Positions 18,366-25,827 of a stretch of 64,000 nt of DNA are shown piece after piece; position 1 is the first letter of the stretch; every line of letters starts with the position of its first letter. The notes beneath the pieces are model-generated. The model did not search any database, was not told the DNA's origin, and saw only the letters and a program-made list of their open reading frames with translations. A program made the position numbers and the translations under genes. Location: contig CANLRN010000007.1 in assembly GCA_947493495.1 (NCBI GenBank), positions 1 through 64,000 of the forward strand, given 5' to 3'. Origin of the DNA: an uncultured Aquimarina sp. (GTDB lineage Bacteria > Bacteroidota > Bacteroidia > Flavobacteriales > Flavobacteriaceae).

Positions 18366-18901
18366 TGATCGGTAATGATATAGTAGACCTTCGCCTAGCT
18401 GCTATACAGAGCGATTGGAGACGTAGCGGTTGGTTACAAAAAATTTTCACACTACAAGAACGAGAACGTATTATTACCGCTATATATCCTGATCAGATGG
18501 TATGGAAATTGTGGAGTATGAAAGAAGCTGTTTATAAAGCGCATCAGAGACGTTTTTTTCTTAAACCAAAATATAACCCAAGAGACTATGTGTGCTTAGA
18601 CGATATGGTTACAATAGATTCTTATGTATATCACACGCAAACAGAAGTATCAAAAAACTATATCCACACTATTGCGCAGGCGATACCTACAAGAAAATTT
18701 AGATCTCAGATTAGTATGACAAAACAGGTTGCCGCAAGATCAATATTGCTGTCATATTTGTACACAAAAGGAATAACTGATATTACTTTTGTAAAAAATG
18801 AAGTCAATATCCCTTGTATTATGAGGAATAATAAAAAGATAGATTTTCAATTTTCTATAACGCATCATGGTGCATTCAGTGCATTTGTGATTGAATCATA
18901 A
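18365..18901 (+). CDS. 4'-phosphopantetheinyl transferase
   Basis: A 178-residue Sfp/AcpS superfamily enzyme that moves phosphopantetheine from CoA to the ACP serine. GNDIVDL at residues 3-9 provides the first magnesium-binding acid, and WSMKEAVYKA near residue 55 is the hallmark WxxKEAxxKA motif. The start shares bases with the ACP stop (TAATG), so the pair is tightly coupled. It is the last gene of the cluster. A weak GGG/CCC hairpin with a short T run near 18935-18956 may terminate the operon. Confidence 0.9.
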   Translation: MIGNDIVDLRLAAIQSDWRRSGWLQKIFTLQERERIITAIYPDQMVWKLWSMKEAVYKAHQRRFFLKPKYNPRDYVCLDDMVTIDSYVYHTQTEVSKNYIHTIAQAIPTRKFRSQISMTKQVAARSILLSYLYTKGITDITFVKNEVNIPCIMRNNKKIDFQFSITHHGAFSAFVIES

Positions 18902-18972
18902 TTGAGATTGATTTGGTGTTACTCTTGATAAAAAAAGGGTATTATCCCCTTATTTTATATACAAAACTTATG

Positions 18973-18980
18973 TAAATTTG
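18973..18980 (+). promoter_or_regulatory. perfect -7 box ahead of a 48-codon frame
   Basis: TAAATTTG matches TAnnTTTG exactly. It lies just past the end of the polyketide cluster, and an ATG preceded by TGGGGA occurs 27 bases downstream at 19007. No clear -33 element. Confidence 0.4.
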
Positions 18981-19006
18981 TAGCCTAACAATTAAATCAT
19001 TGGGGA

Positions 19007-19153
19007 ATGATACTACAAGCATTAAGAGTAATAGGGTATGAGTGCGTAACCAAAAAAATAGAAGTTACTAGAGTGAAATCAGGAGACATGCAGAACAATA
19101 CTTATGTGTCTACATCAGAACGTTTAGCAAAGGCATATTCTATACATTTGTAA
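19007..19153 (+). CDS. possible small protein, 48 residues
   Basis: An ATG-started frame of 48 residues with mixed, protein-like composition (VTKKIEVTRVKSGDM, then STSERLAKAYSIHL), no signal peptide and no membrane segment. It has a consensus -7 box 27 bases upstream and a purine-rich leader. I do not recognise it. The stop falls 3 bases before the end of the convergent YceI gene. It could also be the remnant tail of a lost gene. Confidence 0.33.
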   Translation: MILQALRVIGYECVTKKIEVTRVKSGDMQNNTYVSTSERLAKAYSIHL

Positions 19154-19156
19154 TAG

Positions 19157-19735
19157 TTATTTAAGTATTGGAAATTCGAAAGTAATATCCAATTTATTTT
19201 TTTCACGTTCTTTGTGGATATTAATACCAAAATCACTAGTATTTATAGAGGTTTTACCAACTAAGCTTTCGTTATTTAGTACAAAATTGATAATTACTTC
19301 TTTGGTAGTTCCTTTTATTGTTAGATTTCCGATTACTTTATAATTAGTGTTACCAAAATGAACTACTTGCGAACTATCAAAAGCTATTTTAGGGTGTTTT
19401 TTCTTATAAAAGAATTTTTCCCACATCAAATGACCATCTCGTAAAAAGTTATTGGTATCAATTGTATTTACCATGGCAGTTCCTCTAAAAAAAGAGCTGT
19501 CAGGGTCTTCGGGATTAAAAGATATTTTACATTCAAGACCATGAATAGTACCCGTAGTCTGTTCAGTTACAAAATTGAAACTAATAACAGATTTTTCTAT
19601 ATCAAAATCTATTTTTTTTACATCATTGATTAATGTATAGCTATTAGTTCGAGAACTTGTGCTAGGTGGGTCGAACTGACCATATACCGTAAGAAAGAAA
19701 ACAAGAAAGAAGACTGTATATATGTACTTTTTCAT
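19157..19735 (-). CDS. YceI family protein
   Basis: A 192-residue exported protein. Residues 1-19 are a cleavable signal peptide (VFFLVFFLTVYG). The rest is the YceI lipocalin-like beta barrel, with the typical VGKTSINTSDFGI segment near the C-terminus and repeated strand-forming motifs (KVIGNLTIKGTTKEV). Family members bind long isoprenoids or amphiphiles in the periplasm. No lipobox. It lies 178 bases downstream of a TetR regulator on the same strand; co-regulation is possible but not shown. Confidence 0.88.
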   Translation of the reverse strand: MKKYIYTVFFLVFFLTVYGQFDPPSTSSRTNSYTLINDVKKIDFDIEKSVISFNFVTEQTTGTIHGLECKISFNPEDPDSSFFRGTAMVNTIDTNNFLRDGHLMWEKFFYKKKHPKIAFDSSQVVHFGNTNYKVIGNLTIKGTTKEVIINFVLNNESLVGKTSINTSDFGINIHKEREKNKLDITFEFPILK

Positions 19736-19913
19736 TTCACAACATTTTTAATTATATAGTTAGCAATAATTATTCCAGTATATATCCTGAGTAAGGAACT
19801 GTAAATTATTACAATAGGTTACAATTCGATGCTAAGATTATAAATAAATCCTGTATAATTACTATTTATACTAGTTTTATAATGAAAAACCAAAATATTA
19901 TCTGAGTAAAAAC

Positions 19914-20495
19914 TTATTCTAATGATTTTAATACAGTTTCTACAATACTAGTCAGTTTTTCTTTGTTTTTATGTAAAATCCCTGTCATTTGTAATCCCTG
20001 AATTACTGTATAGAGATATAATGCATATTGATGTGCAGTTACTTCTGTATTAAATACCCTCTCCATCTGACCTCTTATCACAATATCTTCGAGAAAGGCA
20101 AGCATTCTATCTTGATGATTTTCTATAAATGATCTGATAGTATCATTTTGGTTTACCATTTCCGAAGTGCTATTTACTAACAAACAACCTTTACAGTCAA
20201 CGTCTTTTATGATGTCATACACTACAGCATCAAAAACTCCTTTTATAGTATCAATAGCATTATATGTAGTTGCAATTTTTTTACTAAAATGTATATTCGA
20301 ATCATTTTGGTAATACGTAAGCACTTCTATAAACATTCCTAATTTATTGCCGAACGAATTATAGATACTTGATCTATTTATAGTAGTAGCATCTACCAAA
20401 TCTTGCATAGAGGTGCCATTGTACCCTTTAGAATGAAATATTTCTGTAGCTTTTTTTAAGACCTGTTTTCTGTCAAATGTTTCGGTTTTTGGCAT
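19914..20495 (-). CDS. TetR/AcrR family transcriptional regulator
   Basis: A 193-residue repressor. The N-terminal helix-turn-helix (ATEIFHSKGYNGTSMQDLVD, then NRSSIYNSFGNK) is the classic TetR DNA-binding domain, at residues about 10-55. The C-terminal ligand domain resembles the TetR_C group with a cysteine pair (DCKGCLL). It lies between yceI and nhaC, all on the minus strand with gaps of about 180 and 245 bases. The local targets are unknown; I found no obvious palindromic operator in the gaps. Confidence 0.88.
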   Translation of the reverse strand: MPKTETFDRKQVLKKATEIFHSKGYNGTSMQDLVDATTINRSSIYNSFGNKLGMFIEVLTYYQNDSNIHFSKKIATTYNAIDTIKGVFDAVVYDIIKDVDCKGCLLVNSTSEMVNQNDTIRSFIENHQDRMLAFLEDIVIRGQMERVFNTEVTAHQYALYLYTVIQGLQMTGILHKNKEKLTSIVETVLKSLE

Positions 20496-20740
20496 CGTCT
20501 ATTTGGAATGATTGTTTTAAATATAGTAAACAACTAAAAAGAGTTGTGTTATAGAAATCATAAATTGGGTTTAAGCTTTTTATAGCTCACTAAAATATCT
20601 ATAAGAGATCGATTTATCATACTGTACTAAAAAAAGTAAGAATCAAGATTTTAATCTAGACACTTGATTTTTTGTAAGCAGTAGGTAATTGTATACAATA
20701 GCAAAGATAGCTTCTAGGAATTCTATTAATTAGAGTACTA

Positions 20741-22222
20741 TTATTTTGTAATTCTTTTGATTTTGATACTAAGAGCGGCAAATAGTAAGGTCATAAAAAA
20801 GCTCAGCCAATTAAAAAATGCATAGAAGGCATAATCTATCACAGGAACTCCCAATACACCACTTTGATAAGCTCCACAAGTATTATAAGGTATTAATACA
20901 GAGGTAACAGTCCCCGTATCTTCTAGGGTTCTACTTAGGTTTTCTGGTGCTAGTCCTTTGTCTTTAAATGCTTTGGCGTACATTCTTCCTGGTACTACAA
21001 TAGCTAAGTATTGATCAGATGCAGTTGCATTTAGAATAACACAACTCATGGCGGTACTTGCGAATAACCCAAATATAGAATCAAACAATCCTAATAAAGC
21101 TTTACTAATTCTAGCTAAGGCTCCAATTGCATCCATAACACCACCAAATACCATTGCACATACAATAAGCCATATGGTACCTAACATACCAGACATACCG
21201 CCAGAGGTAAATAAATCATTTAATTCTTTGCTTGTCGTTTCTACCGATGTATCAACAGTCATTGCTTTCATTACCCCTTTGTATGCAGTATTAAAATTTA
21301 ATATATCACCCCCTGCGATAGTTATCACAATATCAGGTTGGGCAATAATGGCTGTGATTCCACCTAAGAGGGTTCCTGCTAATAATGCAATTAATGGAGG
21401 AGCTTTTTTAATGATAAGGATAATTACTAGTATAGGCACTAAAAATAGCCAAGGAGAAATGGTGAAAGCCTTTTCTATTGCAGAAAGTTGATTTCCAATT
21501 TCTGGTGTACCAACTGTTTCCTGAGTAAAACCAATAATAATAAAAATGATTAAAGTAATTGTAATTGTAGGGATCGTCGTATAAGTCATATATTTTATAT
21601 GAGAGAACAGTTCTCCACCAGCCATGGCCGGAGCTAAGTTGGTTGTATCAGAAAGAGGAGACATTTTATCTCCAAAGTAGGCTCCAGAAATAACAGCACC
21701 AGCAGTCATACCTAGAGAAATACCTAGTGTATCACCAATTCCAATTAATGCAATACCTACAGTTGCAGATGTCGTCCAAGAACTGCCCGTAGCAATAGAG
21801 ATGATAGCACATATAACTACACAAGCTGCTAGAAATATAGTAGGATTTAATATCTGCAAACCATAATATATCATGGTAGGAATGATACCACTAATTAACC
21901 AAGTTCCAGCCAAGGATCCTACCATTAATAAGATAAGTAGTGCCCCTGTTGTAGATTTTATATTTTTTGCTACCTCTTCTATCATTTCTTTATAAGATAC
22001 TTTATTGAAGAACCCTACAATCGCGGCTACAGCAGCGCCAAGTATTAATATAAATTGGTTGCTGCCACTCAATGCATCATCTCCAAAAGCATAAAAAACA
22101 TTGTAAAATAACATTACTACTAATGCGATAATAGGAATTAATGCTTCCCATATGCTCAACTCTTTATTATTGATAATTTTTTTGGTTTTGGGATCAGTAG
22201 AAATGTTATTTTGATTTTCCAT
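20741..22222 (-). CDS. nhaC: Na+/H+ antiporter NhaC
   Basis: A 493-residue inner-membrane antiporter with about twelve transmembrane segments. The conserved block around GSSWTTSATVGIALIGIG, then GAYFGDKMSPLSDTTN, is the signature of the NhaC family, which exports Na+ in exchange for protons and suits a marine cell. Later motifs (GVMDAIGAL, and LIPYNTCGAYQ) agree. The frame is open to a TTG at 22243, but the ATG at 22222 (MENQNNIST) is the better start. About 940 non-coding bases lie upstream. Confidence 0.92.
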   Translation of the reverse strand: MENQNNISTDPKTKKIINNKELSIWEALIPIIALVVMLFYNVFYAFGDDALSGSNQFILILGAAVAAIVGFFNKVSYKEMIEEVAKNIKSTTGALLILLMVGSLAGTWLISGIIPTMIYYGLQILNPTIFLAACVVICAIISIATGSSWTTSATVGIALIGIGDTLGISLGMTAGAVISGAYFGDKMSPLSDTTNLAPAMAGGELFSHIKYMTYTTIPTITITLIIFIIIGFTQETVGTPEIGNQLSAIEKAFTISPWLFLVPILVIILIIKKAPPLIALLAGTLLGGITAIIAQPDIVITIAGGDILNFNTAYKGVMKAMTVDTSVETTSKELNDLFTSGGMSGMLGTIWLIVCAMVFGGVMDAIGALARISKALLGLFDSIFGLFASTAMSCVILNATASDQYLAIVVPGRMYAKAFKDKGLAPENLSRTLEDTGTVTSVLIPYNTCGAYQSGVLGVPVIDYAFYAFFNWLSFFMTLLFAALSIKIKRITK

Positions 22223-22444
22223 AGTATGAATTAGAAATTTCAATGCATAATGTTACAATATTAATAAGATCTATGCAATCTATTTTTACTATTTAATCAA
22301 GAACATAATACAATTTTTCACGTATAATATTCTTACATGTTTTATAATTTGCATTGTAAATAAATAGGTAAAAAACTAAAATAATTGCTTTTAATCGATT
22401 AAATATGTATTTAAAGGATTATATTAGAAATTTTATGTTCATCA

Positions 22445-22478
22445 TTTGTAGTCTGTATGGAATTTAGATGTACTTTTG
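22445..22478 (+). promoter_or_regulatory. strong consensus promoter in non-coding DNA
   Basis: TTTG at 22445-22448, a 22-base spacer, then TACTTTTG at 22471-22478: both Bacteroidota promoter elements at acceptable spacing. No gene starts within 680 bases downstream, but a terminator hairpin occurs 95 bases later. Confidence 0.55.
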
Positions 22479-22484
22479 AAATGT

Positions 22485-22602
22485 AAAAATAAAAGAATAT
22501 ATAATACCTTTTTTTGCCCCTATATATATAACATTTTTTTTTGCCCTAAGTTTTATTTCGCCCCTATGTTTACAAGCCTCTTACCCCAGAGGCTTCTTTT
22601 TG
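22485..22602 (+). ncRNA. candidate small RNA 1 (about 115 nt)
   Basis: The interval between the promoter at 22445-22478 and the terminator at 22574-22600. It has no open frame of useful length. The body contains three U-tract plus C-run motifs (TTTTTTGCCCC, TTTTTTTTGCCC and TTTCGCCCC), and the terminator loop is TACCCC, so several single-stranded C runs are exposed. No match to a known RNA class that I can name. The 5' end is estimated from the box position. Confidence 0.42.
22574..22600 (+). terminator. intrinsic terminator of candidate small RNA 1
   Basis: An 8-bp stem AAGCCTCT / AGAGGCTT around the loop TACCCC, followed by CTTTTT. It is nearly the same as the hairpin at 22962. Confidence 0.7.
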
Positions 22603-22861
22603 CTTTAAACTCTATAAAAACAAGTAATTGAAGCGTTACATCTTATCAAAAAAGAATTCATATTAATAACTATACCCTGTATATTTTTACAGTATGTGTT
22701 AAGTATTTTTTTAGACACAACTTCTATAGAAGTAATTAGTTTAGTGTTATGTTATAATATTATATATTGATTAAAAATACACTTAAACGATGAAATATGC
22801 ATTTCATAGATTTTTTGTATGTTTATGATAGTTAATTTCAAAGCTAATTGAGCATGTAATG

Positions 22862-22869
22862 TATTTTTG
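22862..22869 (+). promoter_or_regulatory. -7 box of candidate small RNA 2
   Basis: TATTTTTG matches TAnnTTTG. A TTTC at 22836-22839 with a 22-base spacer could act as a weak -33 element. The next feature downstream is a terminator hairpin 92 bases later. Confidence 0.4.
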
Positions 22870-22875
22870 AAGTGT

Positions 22876-22990
22876 TGTTAATAATTGATTATAATTTGAA
22901 TTAGTTTTTATTACCCCAAAACAAAAGTCGAATACATATAAAAATTTGATTTTTCTTTCATAAAAGCCTCTTGCCCAGAGGCTTTTTTTG
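22876..22990 (+). ncRNA. candidate small RNA 2 (about 115 nt)
   Basis: The interval from the -7 box at 22862 to the terminator at 22962-22989, with the same length and layout as candidate 1, a C run (ATTACCCC) in the body and a CCC in the terminator loop. There is no open frame. The bodies are otherwise different, so these would be paralogous only at the terminator and in overall design. It lies 170 bases ahead of the CPBP protease gene and ends before it. Confidence 0.38.
22962..22989 (+). terminator. intrinsic terminator of candidate small RNA 2
   Basis: A perfect 10-bp stem AAAAGCCTCT / AGAGGCTTTT, loop TGCCC, then T residues. No protein gene lies upstream on this strand for several kilobases. 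Confidence 0.75.
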
Positions 22991-23159
22991 TATGCTCTAA
23001 ATTTTAAAATATTTTCTTAATTCTATATTTATAGGATACTATATAATGAAGTGGTTTAAACTTTTTTGCTTTAAGTGAAAAAAATTTAAAAAAGTTTAAA
23101 CTTGTTAAAAAAGTATTGTTTTCATTTATTAGTATGATATTTATTGAAATATAAAATTT

Positions 23160-23792
23160 ATGTATTCAACTTTTTACAAGGGAATAGAAGTATTCATTTT
23201 ATTTATTCTACTACCAATTAGCTTTTTATGGCCGTACCCTATTCAAATAAAAATGGGATGTACTCTTATTGGATTTATTTATATATTATTTTGTCTTAGA
23301 AAAGCAGGCTTATTACGATTACGACTAGAAAAAAACGCCTATTGGAAAACTTTTTGGAAAGAAACAGCCGTTAAATTATTAATTATTACGATCATAACTA
23401 CTTTATATGTTTATTTTATTGCGCCAGATAAACTGTTTTTTGTGATGCTTAAAAAACCTATTTTATGGTTCATTATTTTATTTATTTACACTTTTTTTTC
23501 GGTTTGGCCACAAGAAATTATTTACAGAACTTTTTTTTATGATCGATATAGTCATTTGATACATAATAAATGGCTTTTTATGTTTATAAATGCTATACTA
23601 TTTTCATTAGCTCATATTTTTTTTATGAATTTTTTGGTACAAGTACTTACATTTTTAGGAGGTTTGCTATTTGCATATACGTACCAAAAAACAAAATCTA
23701 CTATAGTAGTATCTATAGAACATGCGATTTATGGGAATTGGCTATTTACTGTTGGGATGGGAGAGATGTTGGCTTTTCCGGGAGTAAACTAA
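23160..23792 (+). CDS. CPBP family intramembrane protease
   Basis: A 210-residue protein with about six hydrophobic segments. The three CPBP (CAAX protease and bacteriocin-processing) motifs are visible: QEIIYR near residue 120, where the usual first Glu of EExxxR is Gln; FSLAH near residue 145; and EHAIYGN near residue 185. These residues form the glutamate-histidine active site of Rce1-like proteases. The Gln may lower activity or simply be a variant. Its stop overlaps the stop of the convergent rdgB gene by a few bases. Confidence 0.8.
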   Translation: MYSTFYKGIEVFILFILLPISFLWPYPIQIKMGCTLIGFIYILFCLRKAGLLRLRLEKNAYWKTFWKETAVKLLIITIITTLYVYFIAPDKLFFVMLKKPILWFIILFIYTFFSVWPQEIIYRTFFYDRYSHLIHNKWLFMFINAILFSLAHIFFMNFLVQVLTFLGGLLFAYTYQKTKSTIVVSIEHAIYGNWLFTVGMGEMLAFPGVN

Positions 23793-24367
23793 GAGAAATT
23801 TGATAAATATGCTTTTAATTTTTGTACAGCCCTAGATCTATGGCTTATTTTATTTTTTGTTTCTAGGCTTATTTCTGCAAACGTCTGAGTATAGGTATTG
23901 GGTACAAAAATGGGATCATACCCAAACCCTTTTGTACCTCTTTTTTCTTTAGTAATGTGACCAGAACAGATACCAGTAAATGTTTTTGTTTCTCCATTGA
24001 TGATAAGAGCAATCACAGTTTTAAATTGCGCATTTCTGTTTTCTTTTCCTTGTAAATTTTGGATTAATTTATCCATATTAGCATCCGCATTTTTTGCGTC
24101 ACCAGCATACCTAGCAGAGTATACTCCAGGAGCTCCATTAAGGATTTCTACCTCTAATCCTGTATCATCTGCAAAACAATCATATTGATAATGCTTTCTG
24201 ATATAGTTAGCTTTTTGTATTGCATTTCCTTCTATAGTAGAGGCTGTTTCTGGAATATCTTCATAGCAGCCAATATCAGATAAGCTCACTAATTCAATAG
24301 TCTGAGGTAGCATTGCTTGTACTTCTTTTAGTTTATTTTTATTATTTGTTGCAAAAACAAGTTTCAT
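23789..24367 (-). CDS. rdgB: RdgB/HAM1 non-canonical purine NTP pyrophosphatase
   Basis: A 192-residue enzyme that hydrolyses dITP, XTP and related nucleotides to keep them out of DNA. It opens with [15 protein letters not shown], the nucleotide-binding start of the family, and has [20 protein letters not shown] in the middle and the closing GYDPIFVPN and [10 protein letters not shown] motifs. The frame is open upstream to 24451, but ATG at 24367 gives the standard N-terminus. It follows kdsC and a DUF2520 gene in a minus-strand group. Confidence 0.93.
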   Translation of the reverse strand: MKLVFATNNKNKLKEVQAMLPQTIELVSLSDIGCYEDIPETASTIEGNAIQKANYIRKHYQYDCFADDTGLEVEILNGAPGVYSARYAGDAKNADANMDKLIQNLQGKENRNAQFKTVIALIINGETKTFTGICSGHITKEKRGTKGFGYDPIFVPNTYTQTFAEISLETKNKISHRSRAVQKLKAYLSNFS

Positions 24368-24425
24368 AGCATTTTTTATTAAATCAATCCGTATACTATC
24401 ATAAATAGGAGTAATACCAAGTTGA

Positions 24426-24950
24426 TTAGGCATTAGCATTATAATTATCAATCCATTTTCCTTGTACTTTAAGTACTTGTTCTATTACATCTCTAACACA
24501 CCCTTTTCCTCCTTCTTTATAGGAGATATATTTAGATATTTCTTTGATTTCTGCCACAGCATCTTGTGGACAAGTAGGTAACCCAATCGTCTTCATTACT
24601 GGCAGGTCTGGTATGTCATCTCCCATGTACAGTACGTTTTCTGGTTTTATTTGATGCGAGTTTAGATATTCTGTTAATAGATCTACCTTATGATGTGCTC
24701 CTAAGAATATATTTTCTACTCCCAAACCTTTTAGCCGTTCTCTTACGCCTTCATTTTTTCCTCCAGAAATAATACACATATTAAATCCTTGTCGGATAGC
24801 GACTTTTAGTGCATATCCATCTTTAACATTCATAGTTCTGAGTAATTCTCCTGTACTATTAATCAATAAGCTTCCATCGGTAAGAACTCCATCCACATCA
24901 AAGATAAAAGTAGTGATATGCTGTAAATACTCTTTATAACTTTTTTCCAT
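24426..24950 (-). CDS. kdsC: KdsC-type HAD phosphatase (KDO-8-phosphate phosphatase)
   Basis: A 174-residue C0-type HAD enzyme without a cap domain. Motif I is [10 protein letters not shown] at residues 18-27, motif II is IISGGKN, and motif IV is [10 protein letters not shown]. This set, with the short length, is characteristic of KdsC, which removes phosphate from KDO-8-P in lipopolysaccharide core synthesis. No kdsA or kdsB is adjacent. The start overlaps the end of the DUF2520 gene by 17 bases, so the two are coupled. Confidence 0.88.
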   Translation of the reverse strand: MEKSYKEYLQHITTFIFDVDGVLTDGSLLINSTGELLRTMNVKDGYALKVAIRQGFNMCIISGGKNEGVRERLKGLGVENIFLGAHHKVDLLTEYLNSHQIKPENVLYMGDDIPDLPVMKTIGLPTCPQDAVAEIKEISKYISYKEGGKGCVRDVIEQVLKVQGKWIDNYNANA

Positions 24951-25698
24951 TTTTTTTCTGTATTGATTTAGTTAGTGATTTGTATATTTTTTTTTGCGAG
25001 TCTTTTTTTAAGACACTCAGATGTCGTTCGATAGTCTGGATATCATTTCTAATTGCAGGACCTGTTTGCGCTTGATCTGGATCTATTGTTATTATTTTTT
25101 TTGCAGTTTCCTGAATAAGGGGGTGTAAAACCTCAAAAGGGACTCCATATTCTTTGCAAATGTCATTGCCTAATGAGAACATGTGATTGGTAAAATTATT
25201 TACAAAAACAGCAGCAACATGTAGCATATTTCTTTGCTCTGAAGAAATAGGATATACCATAGTAGAAATACTATTTGCTAGACTCTCTAATATTAAAAAA
25301 TCATTTTGATTCTCCGTCTCAATACAAATAGGTACTTTAAGAAAATCAACTTCCTTATCAGCGCTAAATGTCTGTAAAGGATAAAAAACACCTCTTCTAT
25401 TTCTATCAGCCATAGATGATAGGGGAACACTACCAGAAGTATGTACTACTAACCGATTACTAAAAGGTAATTTTTTTGTAACCTCTATCACAGCATCATC
25501 ACTAACAGCAATAATATATACATCAGCTAGAGTTAGTGTATTGATATCTGATGTTATAGATGTAATGATTTGGTTTTTAGATAATTTTATACCTTTTCTA
25601 TTATAACATTGTACAACATTACTATTTTTTTTACTATCAAAAATAGTATAGAGATGTCTCGCTACATTTCCTGAGCCAAGAAGGACTACATTAATCAT
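24934..25698 (-). CDS. Rossmann-like and DUF2520 domain protein
   Basis: A 254-residue protein of the 6-phosphogluconate/pyrroline-carboxylate reductase type fold. The N-terminal NAD(P) site is VVLLGSGNVARHLY. A helical C-terminal DUF2520 domain follows, with AAVFVNNFTNHMFSLG and IQETAKKI. The substrate is unknown in the family. It begins a minus-strand unit with kdsC and rdgB, a gene order commonly seen in Flavobacteriaceae, and lies divergently 129 bases from the cytochrome c assembly gene. Confidence 0.88.
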   Translation of the reverse strand: MINVVLLGSGNVARHLYTIFDSKKNSNVVQCYNRKGIKLSKNQIITSITSDINTLTLADVYIIAVSDDAVIEVTKKLPFSNRLVVHTSGSVPLSSMADRNRRGVFYPLQTFSADKEVDFLKVPICIETENQNDFLILESLANSISTMVYPISSEQRNMLHVAAVFVNNFTNHMFSLGNDICKEYGVPFEVLHPLIQETAKKIITIDPDQAQTGPAIRNDIQTIERHLSVLKKDSQKKIYKSLTKSIQKKNGKKL

Positions 25699-25799
25699 TC
25701 GGTAAAAGTAAGGAAGATACTTTAAAAATGGAATATAAATGAGTTGTTAAAACATATAGTTACGACACTATTTATACTATAAATTCTTATCAAAAAGCT

Positions 25800-25807
25800 T
25801 ACATTTG
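25800..25807 (+). promoter_or_regulatory. -7 box of the cytochrome c assembly gene
   Basis: TACATTTG, a perfect TAnnTTTG match, 20 bases before the ATG at 25828. Confidence 0.55.
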
Positions 25808-25827
25808 CCAAGCTGAAAAATAATAAT

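Noticed and set aside
21048..21491. 147-codon plus-strand frame
   Set aside because: Entirely antisense to nhaC; the apparent length comes from the codon pattern of the membrane protein on the other strand.
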